Part shown: piece by piece, positions 1-10,189 of the stretch
Numbering within the stretch: the first letter of the stretch is position 1
How the letters are laid out: each line of letters begins with the position of its first letter
DNA from: Actinomycetales bacterium
Lineage (GTDB): Bacteria > Actinomycetota > Actinomycetes > Actinomycetales > Dermatophilaceae
Length of the DNA stretch: 64,000 nt
Direction of reading: 5' to 3'
Assembly: GCA_016710645.1 (NCBI GenBank)
Contig: JADJVI010000014.1
Location: forward strand, 1 to 64,000
Notes under the pieces: model-generated
The model's database searches: none
Told to the model about the DNA's origin: nothing
What the model saw: only the letters and a program-made list of their open reading frames with translations
Position numbers and translations under genes: made by a program

Positions 1-27
1 GCCGAGTTCGAGGCCCTGCACCCGTGA
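1..27 (+). CDS. C-terminal tail of an upstream gene (partial)
   Basis: The first 27 bases read as eight sense codons (AEFEALHP) followed by TGA, in a frame open to the window edge. Genes upstream of ask in related actinobacteria are usually recR or a DUF5063 protein, but eight residues cannot identify this one. It could be chance. Confidence 0.35.
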   Translation, partial: AEFEALHP

Positions 28-74
28 GGTGACGGGCACGGCATACCGAGCCGTGTTTGTCTTGGGGGCGTGAG

Positions 75-109
75 TCTCACAATGTGAGCCGCGCGTCTCG
101 GCATGTGAG
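75..109. promoter_or_regulatory. Two direct-repeat sites upstream of ask
   Basis: TCTCACAATGTGAG at 75-88 recurs as TCTCGGCATGTGAG at 96-109. The two starts are 21 bases apart, two helical turns, and the first copy is itself an inverted repeat (CTCACA-A-TGTGAG). This spacing suits a dimeric regulator binding one face of the DNA before the ask-asd operon. No regulator is identified. Confidence 0.4.
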
Positions 110-182
110 GCACAAACCAGGCTCCGGTATGCCGTGGATAAGCTTTCGGGGTCCCTGACCAGTCCCCGCGGGAGCCCTGTCG

Positions 183-1456
183 CTGAGCCTCATCGTCCAG
201 AAGTACGGTGGATCGTCGGTCGCTGATGCCGAAGGCGTCAAGCGCGTGGCGCGTCGCATCGTCCAGACGAAGCAGGCCGGCCACGACGTGTGTGTCGTGG
301 TCTCGGCCATGGGCGACTCGACCGACGATCTCATCGACCTGGCCAACAAGGTGAGCCCCGCCCCCCGCCGGCGCGCGAGCTCGACATGCTGCTCACCGCT
401 GGCGAGCGCATCTCGATGGCGGTGCTCGCTATGGCGATCGCCGACCTGGGCATGGAGGCGCGGTCGTTCACCGGGTCGCAGGCGGGCGTCATCACCGACG
501 CCGACCACGGCAAGGCCCGCATCCTCGACGTCACCCCGGGCCGCATCACCCAGGCGCTCGAGGCCGGTCACCACCATCGTGGCCGGGTTCAGGGGGTGAG
601 CCAGACCACCAAGGACATCACCACGCTCGGTCGCGGCGGCTCCGACACGACCGCGGCGGCGCTCGCGGCGGCCCTGCGCGCCGACGTGTGCGAGATCTAT
701 ACCGACGTCGACGGGGTCTTCACCGCCGACCCGCGGATCCTGCCCAATGCTCGCAAGCTCGACGTCGTCTCCTGCGAGGAGATGCTCGACCTGGCCGCCA
801 ATGGCTCCAAGATCCTGCACCTGCGCTGCGTCGAATACGCGCGCCGCTACGGCATACCGCTGCATGTGCGGTCGTCGTGGTCCAAGCACCCCGGCACGTT
901 CATCGTGGACAACCCCTACGACGAAGGAAGCGGCATGGAAGCCCCGATCATCACCGGCATCGCCCACGACTTGAGTGAAGCCAAGATCACCGTCGTCGGC
1001 GTGCCCGACGAGAAGGGCAAGGCCGCCGACATCTTCACGGCGGTCGCCGACGCGGGCATCAGCATCGACATGATCGTGCAGAACGTGTCGGCCGCCGCCA
1101 CCGGCCTGACCGACATCTCCTTCACCCTGCCGCAGAACGACGGCCCGAAGGCGATCCAGGTGCTGCAGGCCGTGAAGACGTCGATCGGCTTCGCCGACAT
1201 GCTCTATGACGACAAGATCGGCAAGATGTCGGTCATCGGCGCCGGCATGCGCACCAACCCCGGCATCTCGGCCAAGCTCTTCCGGGCCATGGCCGATGCC
1301 GACATCAACATCGAGATGATCTCGACCTCCGAGATCCGCGTCTCAGTGGTGACGCGGTCCGACCAGCTCGAAGCCGCCGTGCGCGCGGCGCACACGGCGT
1401 TCGGGCTGGACTCGACCGAGGGAGAGGCCATCGTCTACGGAGGGACGGGTCGATGA
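183..1456 (+). pseudogene. ask: Aspartate kinase, interrupted by three apparent frameshifts
   Basis: Aspartokinase phosphorylates L-aspartate, the first step to lysine, methionine, threonine and diaminopimelate. The start is CTG at 183 (SLIVQKYGGSSVADAEG), with GGAG at 171-174. The conserved sequence leaves frame three times: in a C-rich run near 360-372, near 562-570 (EAG then TTIVAGF), and near 590 (GF then QGVSQ). After 590 it is intact to the end, with LGRGGSDTTA, DVDGVFTADPR and two ACT domains (QNVSAAATGLTDI, GAGMRTNPGISAKL). The stop overlaps asd by four bases. Three small indels in 230 bases of a normally essential gene, next to an intact asd, look more like sequencing or assembly errors than decay. 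The intact 3' part could still be made as the regulatory beta subunit from an internal start. Confidence 0.85.
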
Positions 1457-2541
1457 GCGAGGCTGCGATGAGCGCTGCTGTGGGTGCTGCTGCTGGGGAC
1501 GCTGCTGGGCGTCAGGTCAATGTCGGCGTCGTCGGCGCCACCGGGCAGGTCGGCAGCGTCGTGCTGCGCATCCTCGCCGAGCGCAACTTCCCGGTCGGTC
1601 AGCTGCGGCTCTTTGCCTCGGCTCGCTCGGCCGGCTCGACGATCTCGTGGCAGGGCCGCGACATCGTCGTCGAAGACGCCGCGACCGCCGACCCGAGTGG
1701 CCTCGATATCGCGATCTTCTCTGCGGGAGCGACCACCTCGCGGGCGCTGGCTCCCGTGTTCGCCGCGGCCGGCGTGACCGTCATCGACAACTCCTCGGCC
1801 TGGCGGATGGACCCCGAGGTGCCCCTCGTCGTCTCCGAAGTCAATCCGGAGGCCGCACGGCATACCCCCAAGGGGATCATCGCCAACCCCAACTGCACGA
1901 CGATGGCCGCGATGCCGGTGCTCAAGCCGCTGGCCGACGAAGCCGGGCTGACCCGCCTGGTCGTGTCGACCTACCAGGCCGTGTCCGGCTCCGGTGTCGC
2001 CGGGGTGCGCGAGCTCGCCGACCAGGTGCGCTCGGGGCTGGCTTCCGGTGACATCGAAGGTCTGGCGCACGACGGCTCCGCCGTCGAGCTCGGTATGCCG
2101 GTGAAGTACGTCGCGCCGATCGCGTTCGACGTCGTCGCGCTGGCCGGCTCACTGCTGGACGACGGCTCCGACGAGACCGACGAGGAGCGCAAGCTACGCA
2201 ACGAGTCGCGCAAGATCCTCGCCCTGCCGCAGCTGCGGGTGTCGGGGACCTGCGTGCGGGTGCCGGTCTTCACCGGGCACTCGCTGTCGATCAACGCCGA
2301 GTTCGAGCGGGCGATCACGCCGGCGCGGGCGCGTGAGCTGTTGTCCAGCGCGCCGGGCGTCGAGGTTGTCGACGTGCCGACGCCCTTGCAGGCCGCCGGT
2401 GCCGACCCGTCCTACGTGGGCCGGATCCGCGAAGACCTGTCGGTCGACGGCGGGCGGGGGCTGGTGCTCTTCGTGAGCAACGACAACTTGCGTAAGGGTG
2501 CGGCGCTCAACACCGTGCAGATCGCCGAACTGCTCGTCTGA
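1453..2541 (+). CDS. asd: Aspartate-semialdehyde dehydrogenase
   Basis: Reduces beta-aspartyl phosphate to aspartate semialdehyde with NADPH, the step after aspartate kinase. The N-terminal dinucleotide fold carries GVVGATGQVGS (about residues 25-35). The catalytic cysteine is in NPNCTTM (Cys148), and STYQAVSGSG marks the dimerisation/catalytic domain. At 362 residues it is about 15 longer than usual because of an Ala/Gly-rich N-terminal extension, so translation could also begin a few codons later. ATG overlaps the ask TGA (ATGA), so the two genes are translationally coupled. Confidence 0.97.
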   Translation: MSEAAMSAAVGAAAGDAAGRQVNVGVVGATGQVGSVVLRILAERNFPVGQLRLFASARSAGSTISWQGRDIVVEDAATADPSGLDIAIFSAGATTSRALAPVFAAAGVTVIDNSSAWRMDPEVPLVVSEVNPEAARHTPKGIIANPNCTTMAAMPVLKPLADEAGLTRLVVSTYQAVSGSGVAGVRELADQVRSGLASGDIEGLAHDGSAVELGMPVKYVAPIAFDVVALAGSLLDDGSDETDEERKLRNESRKILALPQLRVSGTCVRVPVFTGHSLSINAEFERAITPARARELLSSAPGVEVVDVPTPLQAAGADPSYVGRIREDLSVDGGRGLVLFVSNDNLRKGAALNTVQIAELLV

Positions 2542-2606
2542 GCCTGGCCTCGGAAGACTCGTCAGGTGCGGCCCATCGCTCTCCCGACGGTGGACGGCCT
2601 CGGCGT

Positions 2607-2651
2607 GCCGATATCGGCTGCTTCGGGCGCGATGAGAGAGCCGAATTCGGC
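2607..2651. promoter_or_regulatory. Pair of 12-bp palindromic operators
   Basis: Two perfect palindromes share the half-site GCCGA: GCCGATATCGGC at 2607-2618 and GCCGAATTCGGC at 2640-2651. Their centres are 33 bases apart, close to three helical turns. They precede the lipoprotein gene and follow asd, which suggests a dimeric repressor or activator controlling the lipoprotein. No matching regulator is encoded next to them. Confidence 0.55.
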
Positions 2652-2684
2652 ATGTCGAGGGTGGGTTCAGCCAGGCTGGGCTCC

Positions 2685-3404
2685 ATGATGCGTGACGTGC
2701 TGCGCGGAAAGACCTGGGTGGCAGCGGTCCTCGCGCTCGGCCTGCTCCTGCCCGTTGCCGGGTGTTCGGGTGCCGGGACGTCGACGGCCGGAGCCAATGG
2801 TGCTGGTGGTGCCGCGGGCACGGCGAGTTCGACCCGCGTAACCGGCAGCGGTGAGGCCGGCGGCTCGACAGTCTCGACCAGCGGTGCGGCGGGTGCCGGT
2901 GCGGCACCATCGGACCCCGCACCATCGCCCACGCTGGCGCCTCGCGGGCCGACGATCGACGCGACCGCCAAGGGCATCGCTGCCTTTGGCTCGCCCACGG
3001 GCAACATCACCTGTGTCCTGGTCAAGGGCGAGACGGCAGCGTTCCAATCGGTGCGTTGCGACGTGTTCAACCACAGCTGGGCGCTGCCGCCCAAGCCAGC
3101 CGACTGTCAGTTCGACTGGAGCCACGGCGCCTATCTCGAAGGTGGCCAGGCCGCGCTCACGTGTGCCGGCGATGCCCTCATCGGTGCCGACTCCCCGGGA
3201 CAAGACGGCACTTGGTGGGCAGATGGGGTTGGGGCCCAACGAGTTTCGTTCTCCGGCCGACCGGATGTAGTCGCCTTGGCGTACGGCGCGTCAATGAAGC
3301 TGGGCACCATCACGTGCACGAGCCAGACCGACGGGATGCACTGCACGGACGCCAAGACCGGCGGCGGCTTCGACCTGTCGCGGACGGCATACCGCCTGCG
3401 CTGA
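2685..3404 (+). CDS. Secreted lipoprotein with DUF6636-like domain
   Basis: Product is a predicted lipoprotein of unknown function. A short basic N-terminus is followed by a hydrophobic core and lipobox LPVAGC, with the lipidated Cys at residue 27 from this start. A Gly/Ser/Thr/Pro-rich linker follows, then a C-terminal domain with SPTGNITC, VRCDVF and several paired cysteines, resembling the actinobacterial exported SPSGNI...RCDI family (DUF6636-like). An in-frame ATG at 2652 would add 11 residues but directly abuts an operator palindrome and gives a long n-region. The gene stands alone behind two palindromes. Confidence 0.75.
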   Translation: MMRDVLRGKTWVAAVLALGLLLPVAGCSGAGTSTAGANGAGGAAGTASSTRVTGSGEAGGSTVSTSGAAGAGAAPSDPAPSPTLAPRGPTIDATAKGIAAFGSPTGNITCVLVKGETAAFQSVRCDVFNHSWALPPKPADCQFDWSHGAYLEGGQAALTCAGDALIGADSPGQDGTWWADGVGAQRVSFSGRPDVVALAYGASMKLGTITCTSQTDGMHCTDAKTGGGFDLSRTAYRLR

Positions 3405-3500
3405 GGCACGGGTGAGACTTCAGTCCCGATCTGGTGGTGTTCGATATTCCACCCGGTGCTTCCGGTGGCCGAGCGGGGGTCGACGCGGCACGCTTGGCTC

Positions 3501-5213
3501 ATGACGAATGCGACCCTGGCTTACCGCGAGGCACGTGACCAGCTGCTCTCCCTGCGCGGCAAGCATGACGAGGCTGTGGCGACCTTCCGTTGGCCCGAGC
3601 TGGGCGAGCGGTTCAACTGGGCGGTCGACTGGTTCGACGCCTATGCGCGCGGCAACTCGCGCACCGCGCTGATCATCGTCGAGGAAGACGGTCGGCGCAC
3701 CGAGCGCACCTTCGACGAAATGGCCACGCGCTCAGACCAATTGGCGGCCTGGCTGGCCAATCTCGGTGTCCAGCGCGGCGATTCGGTGTTGCTCATGCTC
3801 GGCAACCAGGTCGAGCTGTGGGAAGCCATGCTTGCGGTGATGAAGCTCGGCGCCGTCATCATGCCGACCACGACTGCGGCCGGCCCGACCGAGTTGATCG
3901 ACCGGATCCACCGCGGCAACGCCAAGTTCGTCATCACCAACCCCTCGGAGACGAGCAAGTTCGACGAGGTGCCAGGCGACTATGGCCGCATTTCGATCGG
4001 CCCGGCTGCGGGCTGGGAGGATCTGCACACGGCATACCAGGGTGGTGTGGTGCCCTCGACGGCGCACCCGGAAACCGCCCCCGGCGACCGGCTGCTGCTC
4101 TACTTCACCTCCGGCACGACCAGCCGGCCCAAGCTTGTCGAGCACACCCAGGTGTCCTACCCGGTGGGGCACCTGTCGACGATGTACTGGCTCGGCGTGC
4201 GCCCGGGCGATGTGCACCTGACCATCTCGTCGCCGGGCTGGGCCAAGCATGCGTGGTCGCTCTTCTTCGCGCCGTGGATCGCCGAGGCGACCGTCTTCGT
4301 TTACAACTACACGCGGTTCGACGCGGCGGCGCTGTTGCACCAGATCCGCAGCAACGGGGTGACCAGCTTCTGCGCGCCGCCGACGGTGTGGCGGATGCTC
4401 ATCAACGCCGACCTGTCCGGCGGGCCGGGGTCGCTGCGTGAGGTGATCGGCGCGGGCGAGCCGCTCAACCCTGAGGTGATCGACAAGGTGCAGTCGGCGT
4501 GGGGGCTCACCCTGCGGGATGGCTACGGACAGACCGAAATGACTGCGGCCGTGGGCAATGCGCCCGGGTCGCCGGTCAAGGCCGGCTCCATGGGACACCC
4601 ACTGCCTGGTATGCCGGTCGTGCTGGTCGATCCGCTGACCAACCAACGCGTCGACGGGGTTGGCGAGGGCGAGATCTGTTTCGACCTGTCCGTGCAGCCG
4701 CTGGCGCTCATGACGGGTTATCAGGGCGACGATGAGCGCAACGCCGAGGCGATGGAGGGCGGCTGGTACCACACTGGCGATGTCGCCAGCCGGGACGCCG
4801 AGGGCTACATCACTTACATCGGGCGCACCGACGACGTCTTCAAAGCCAGCGACTTTAAGATCAGCCCGTTCGAGTTGGAGTCGGTGCTGATCGAGCACCC
4901 GGCGGTGGCCGAGGCGGCGGTGGTGCCGGCGCCCGATGAGGTGCGGTTGGCGGTGCCGAAGGCCTATCTCATGCTGGCGCCTGGTCATGTGGCCGACGCC
5001 GAGACGGCCAAGTCGATCCTCGCCTACGCCCGGGCGCATCTGCAGCCCTGGCAGCGGGTGCGCCGGATCGAGTTCGCCGAGTTGCCCAAGACCATTTCGG
5101 GCAAGATTCGTCGCGTCGAATTGCGTTCTCGTGAAGAGCAATTGGCGCGCGGCGAGATCAAGCCGGACGGCAATGAGTGGCGCGACGACATGTTCCCCGA
5201 CCTCAAGGGCTGA
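3501..5213 (+). CDS. Acyl-CoA synthetase (ANL superfamily, medium-chain/acetyl type)
   Basis: Activates a carboxylate to acyl-AMP and then acyl-CoA; the substrate cannot be read from sequence. Adenylation motifs are in order: phosphate loop YFTSGTTSRPK (about 201-211), GYGQTE, GWYHTGD, then hinge and C-terminal domain GRTDDVFKASDFKISPFE, with the catalytic lysine in PKTISGK. At 570 residues it matches the acetyl/medium-chain acyl-CoA synthetase branch. The start is the ATG at 3501; an upstream in-frame GTG at 3456 adds an unconserved stretch. It converges with a second acyl-CoA ligase across a shared terminator. Confidence 0.9.
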   Translation: MTNATLAYREARDQLLSLRGKHDEAVATFRWPELGERFNWAVDWFDAYARGNSRTALIIVEEDGRRTERTFDEMATRSDQLAAWLANLGVQRGDSVLLMLGNQVELWEAMLAVMKLGAVIMPTTTAAGPTELIDRIHRGNAKFVITNPSETSKFDEVPGDYGRISIGPAAGWEDLHTAYQGGVVPSTAHPETAPGDRLLLYFTSGTTSRPKLVEHTQVSYPVGHLSTMYWLGVRPGDVHLTISSPGWAKHAWSLFFAPWIAEATVFVYNYTRFDAAALLHQIRSNGVTSFCAPPTVWRMLINADLSGGPGSLREVIGAGEPLNPEVIDKVQSAWGLTLRDGYGQTEMTAAVGNAPGSPVKAGSMGHPLPGMPVVLVDPLTNQRVDGVGEGEICFDLSVQPLALMTGYQGDDERNAEAMEGGWYHTGDVASRDAEGYITYIGRTDDVFKASDFKISPFELESVLIEHPAVAEAAVVPAPDEVRLAVPKAYLMLAPGHVADAETAKSILAYARAHLQPWQRVRRIEFAELPKTISGKIRRVELRSREEQLARGEIKPDGNEWRDDMFPDLKG

Positions 5214-5267
5214 CCGGCGGTTGGCCCAGTGCAAGCCGGTCGCTCCAGCGGTTAGATCAGCACGGCA

Positions 5268-5314
5268 TGACGCGGATGGCCCCTTCCCCACACGGGAAGG
5301 GGCCATCCGCGTCA
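5268..5314. terminator. Bidirectional hairpin terminator
   Basis: A perfect 21-bp stem (5268-5288 with 5294-5314) around a CACAC loop, between two convergent acyl-CoA synthetase genes. The very stable GC-rich stem can stop transcription from both sides. Confidence 0.88.
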
Positions 5315-5355
5315 GACAACGTCACGAGGGGCGTCACGAGGCGGCGCGTCGCGGG

Positions 5356-7026
<1,671 letters not shown>

Positions 7027-7107
7027 GCCTCAGCCTGTCACGACGAGCGCTCGTGTGGGACGTGCCGCGGCGACCAAAGCGGCGCCGCGCGGACCGCGCA
7101 CGCAAAG

Positions 7108-7148
7108 GGGCGGGCACGGCATACCCCGCTGGTATGCCGTGCCCGCCC
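7108..7148. terminator. Terminator built from an inverted pair of the dispersed octamer
   Basis: A perfect 18-bp stem (7108-7125 with 7131-7148) with a CCGCT loop lies 19 bases past the stop of the protease gene. Each arm contains one copy of GGTATGCCGT, head to head. On the minus strand the stem is followed by CCCCTTTG, a short pyrimidine tract. Terminators made of inverted signature words are a hallmark of DNA-uptake sequences in Pasteurellaceae and Neisseria. Confidence 0.85.
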
Positions 7149-7166
7149 GGTGCGCAGCGAAGTGGG

Positions 7167-8033
7167 TCAGGACGTGACGCCGTAGCTCATCAGCCAGGCC
7201 TGCACGCCCTTGATGTCGACGCGCTGGAGGCCATCGAGGTAGCGGCAGTTCTGGGTGTAGCCGTAGCTGGTCACCGTGACGATGTAGCCGTCCTTGAAGG
7301 TCGGGCCGCCCGAGTCGCCGAAGCACGAACCACCGGTGCCGCGGATGTCGTTGGGGTTGCCGTTGACCTGCAGGATCTGCGGGGTGAGCTTCTGGCCGGG
7401 GGCCTCGGCGACGCGGCGGATCAGCGGGTAGGACATGGGCGCCGGCTTCTGCGGGCCCGAGTCAGGCTTGCGGACCTCGGTGCCGTAACCGACGATCGTG
7501 AAGAGCGTGCTGTTGAGCTTGGGCTGGGCGAACTGCGCCAGGTAGTTCAACGGGGCGATCTTCGAGGGGGTGATGCCGGCGACGGGCGTGTCGAGGACGA
7601 CCACGCCGACGTCGTTCCAGTTGGCCATGTCGGTGAAGTCGCTGTACTGCGGGTGGTAGGCGGACTGCCCGGCATACCACGTGCGGGTGGTGTCCTTGCT
7701 GACGTCAGTCGCGAGGTAGCCCGCGGCGGGGTCGCTGGCGGCCGGGATGCCGTTCGGCGGAGCTTCGGCGATGACTGAGTCGAAGGTGACGAGCGTCTTG
7801 CCGGCCGTGCCCATCGTGCAGTGGGCGGCGGTGAGCAGGACGGTCGGGGTGACCAGGGTGGCGGTGCAGCGGTACCGCGAGCCGCCCTCGTAGAACATGA
7901 TCATGCCGACGCTCGGGTGACCATTGCCGTCGGGGGTGCCCCCGGTGATTGCCACAGCCTGGCCGGTCGATGCCGCCACTAGGCCGAGCGTCAGCGCGGC
8001 CGCCGCGGCCACGCGTCGCAGTGAGTTGAACAC
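7167..8033 (-). CDS. Secreted trypsin-like serine protease (S1 family)
   Basis: Predicted exported endopeptidase. From GTG at 8033 (GGGG 8 bases upstream) the protein opens with a Sec signal peptide (SLRRVAAAAALTLGL, cleavage near GQAVA-ITGG), and ITGGTP is the usual mature N-terminus. The triad is visible as TAAHC, NDVGVVVL and GDSGGP. Other in-frame starts upstream would bury the signal peptide behind 95 extra residues and are rejected. 288 residues. No propeptide is evident, and the substrate is unknown. Confidence 0.9.
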   Translation of the reverse strand: MFNSLRRVAAAAALTLGLVAASTGQAVAITGGTPDGNGHPSVGMIMFYEGGSRYRCTATLVTPTVLLTAAHCTMGTAGKTLVTFDSVIAEAPPNGIPAASDPAAGYLATDVSKDTTRTWYAGQSAYHPQYSDFTDMANWNDVGVVVLDTPVAGITPSKIAPLNYLAQFAQPKLNSTLFTIVGYGTEVRKPDSGPQKPAPMSYPLIRRVAEAPGQKLTPQILQVNGNPNDIRGTGGSCFGDSGGPTFKDGYIVTVTSYGYTQNCRYLDGLQRVDIKGVQAWLMSYGVTS

Positions 8034-8389
8034 AGTCGTGCCCCATTCGTTGATGGATGCGCCCCCGACCCGGGAAGCTGTTCCCGCGTTCCCCGCCATG
8101 ACACCACAGCAGAGGGGAAATCCCAAGGGTTGGACACGACCCAATCTGCTTGCCGTCGGTGGTGTGGGCGCAATCGCCCGGTATGCCGGTGGGCTGGCTC
8201 TGCGTGGTGCCATCGGCTTGTGTGGCCTCGCCGGATGGTCGTGGTCGGGACGGAGTCCCCACGCCGGTAGACTGGGGGCACTGGCCCGATCAGTTTCGCC
8301 TCGGGCCGTTCGCAGCACCGTGGTAGCCCTTGCGCCGCGACCGTTGTCGCGCCGGGCGGAACACGGCCCTCATTCTTCGGAGTTTCCCT
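8034..8389. other. Divergent intergenic region and helicase 5' leader
   Basis: This is the only gap over 300 bases. It lies between the minus-strand protease and the plus-strand helicase. It holds one octamer copy near 8180 and a possible -10 box TAGACT at 8268-8273, which would leave a leader of about 110 bases before the helicase start. Long leaders are known for cold-inducible helicase genes, but no conserved RNA structure could be recognised here. Confidence 0.4.
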
Positions 8390-9970
8390 TTGTCTTCACC
8401 CACGTTCGGTGCGCTTGGCGTGCCGTCATCCCTCGTCGACGTCCTCGCGGGCCTCGGCATCACTACCCCCACCCCGATCCAAGCCGCGACCCTGCCCGAC
8501 TCGTTGGCCGCCCGCGACGTGCTGGGCCGAGGCCGCACCGGCTCGGGCAAGACCTACGCCTTCTTGTTGCCGCTGGTCGCCCGCCTCTCCGGCGAGAGCG
8601 ACGCCGCCGCACGTGCGGTCGGTCGTCCGGCGCGTCGGGTTCGGCAGTCCAAGCGTCCGCGCGCGCTCATCCTCGCTCCGACCCGCGAGCTCGCAACCCA
8701 GATCGACGAGGCCCTGCGCCCGTTGGCCCAACCCGCTGGTCTCACCAGCCGCACCGTCTTCGGCGGGGTCGGCCAGGGTCCCCAGGTGACCGACCTGCGC
8801 CGTGGCGTCGACATCGTCGTCGCCTGCCCCGGTCGCCTCGAAGACCTCATCGCCCAGGGTCACGTCTCGCTCGACGCGATCGAGGTGACGATCATCGACG
8901 AGGCCGACCACATGGCCGACCTGGGCTTCCTCCCGTCGGTCCGCCGCCTGCTCGACGCCACGCCCGCGGGCGGCCAGCGGATGCTCTTCTCGGCGACCCT
9001 CGATGCCGCCGTCGGTGTGCTGGTCCGGCGCTATCTCGTGCGCCCGGTCACCCATGAAGCCGACTCGGCGCAGTCGCCGGTCGCGACGATGACCCACCAC
9101 GTGCTGCACGTGTCGAGCGCCGACCACCTCCCGGTGCTGGTCGACCTGGTCGCCGCACCGGGCCGCACGGTCGTCTTCACTCGGACCAAGCACCGCGCGA
9201 AAAACCTTGCGCGCCAACTGAACGCGCGCGGCATACCGGCTGTCGAACTGCACGGCAATCTCTCCCAGAACGCCCGCGCCCGCACCATGGCAGCCTTCAG
9301 CGACGGCACCGCGCAGACGCTCGTCGCGACCGACATCGCCGCGCGGGGCATCCACGTCGACGATGTCGCGCTCGTCGTGCACGCCGACCCGCCGACCGAG
9401 CACAAGGCCTACCTGCACCGCTCCGGTCGCACCGCGCGCGCCGGCAACAGCGGCACCGTCATCACGCTGATGACCGACGACCAGGTCCGCGACGTCCGCG
9501 ACCTCACCCGCAAGGCCGGCGTCACGGCGACGACCACGCGGGTCACGACCGCACATCCCCTCCTGCGCGAGTTGGCGCCGGGAGAGCGCGAGTATGCCGG
9601 TGGGCTGGCTTCCGCTGTCGCCGCCGAGTCTCGCTCGGGTCGGGGTGGCTCCGGCCGAGGCGCTGGCCGAGGCGAGTCGGGCCGAGGCGAGTCGGGCCGC
9701 GCCGCAAGCGGTCGCGGCGGGTCTGGGCGGACTGGTGCCGGCCGGTCGAGCTCGGCGCGCGCTGGTTCTGGGCGTGGCGCGGGGACGCCGGGGTCCACGG
9801 GTCGCCCGTCAACATCCTCGACGCGGAACTCTGCCGCCTCGTCGACCCGCAGCCAAGCTGGTCGCCCCGGGGACTCGCGCAGCACCGGACGGGCTCCGAG
9901 CGCGGCCGCCTTCTCGGCGGGCTCACGGGCCGGCTCAGGCCGCCCGCGCCGCACCGCTCGGTCCGCCTGA
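8390..9970 (+). CDS. DEAD-box ATP-dependent RNA helicase with Arg/Gly/Ser-rich tail
   Basis: Unwinds RNA duplexes using ATP, likely in ribosome assembly, mRNA decay or cold adaptation. The start is TTG at 8390, fixed by GGAG at 8379-8382. Motifs: Q motif TPTPIQ, Walker A GRTGSGKT (about 47-54), PTREL, DEAD box in IIDEADH, FSAT, then the second RecA domain with VATDIAARGIHVD and HRSGRTARAG. The last 130 residues are low complexity (GRGGSGRGAGRGESGRG), an RGG-like RNA-binding tail. 526 residues. Confidence 0.95.
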   Translation: MSSPTFGALGVPSSLVDVLAGLGITTPTPIQAATLPDSLAARDVLGRGRTGSGKTYAFLLPLVARLSGESDAAARAVGRPARRVRQSKRPRALILAPTRELATQIDEALRPLAQPAGLTSRTVFGGVGQGPQVTDLRRGVDIVVACPGRLEDLIAQGHVSLDAIEVTIIDEADHMADLGFLPSVRRLLDATPAGGQRMLFSATLDAAVGVLVRRYLVRPVTHEADSAQSPVATMTHHVLHVSSADHLPVLVDLVAAPGRTVVFTRTKHRAKNLARQLNARGIPAVELHGNLSQNARARTMAAFSDGTAQTLVATDIAARGIHVDDVALVVHADPPTEHKAYLHRSGRTARAGNSGTVITLMTDDQVRDVRDLTRKAGVTATTTRVTTAHPLLRELAPGEREYAGGLASAVAAESRSGRGGSGRGAGRGESGRGESGRAASGRGGSGRTGAGRSSSARAGSGRGAGTPGSTGRPSTSSTRNSAASSTRSQAGRPGDSRSTGRAPSAAAFSAGSRAGSGRPRRTARSA

Positions 9971-10075
9971 CCCAGCCGGACGGCATACCGAGCGCTGGCT
10001 TGTTCTTCGGTATGCCGGCCGCCTGACCCAGCCGGACGGCATACCGGAGCGGGGTGAACCCGACCGGTATGCCGT
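9963..10075. repeat. 28-bp direct repeat plus two inverted octamer pairs
   Basis: A 28-base sequence including the helicase stop codon (9963-9990) is repeated exactly at 10019-10046, so the gene end has been duplicated 56 bases on. Each copy ends in CGGCATACCG and faces a GGTATGCC copy: arms 9981-9990/10008-10017 (10 bp) and 10036-10047/10064-10075 (12 bp). Either could fold as a hairpin and end helicase transcription. Confidence 0.8.
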
Positions 10076-10189
10076 GGTGCACCGTTGGTTCGATGGTCGA
10101 AGGGCTTGGGGCGTAGCCTGGCCGGTGCTCGCATCGCTCACGCATCGCAACCGCTCCGACCAGGGGTCCGGCGCAACCGGAGGAACCAC

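Noticed and set aside
77..967. A 296-codon minus-strand frame over ask
   Set aside because: The plus strand carries conserved aspartate kinase motifs throughout; the minus-strand translation has none.
3732..5306. A 524-codon minus-strand open frame
   Set aside because: Antisense to the acyl-CoA synthetase, His/Arg-rich, and it would run through the terminator hairpin at 5268.
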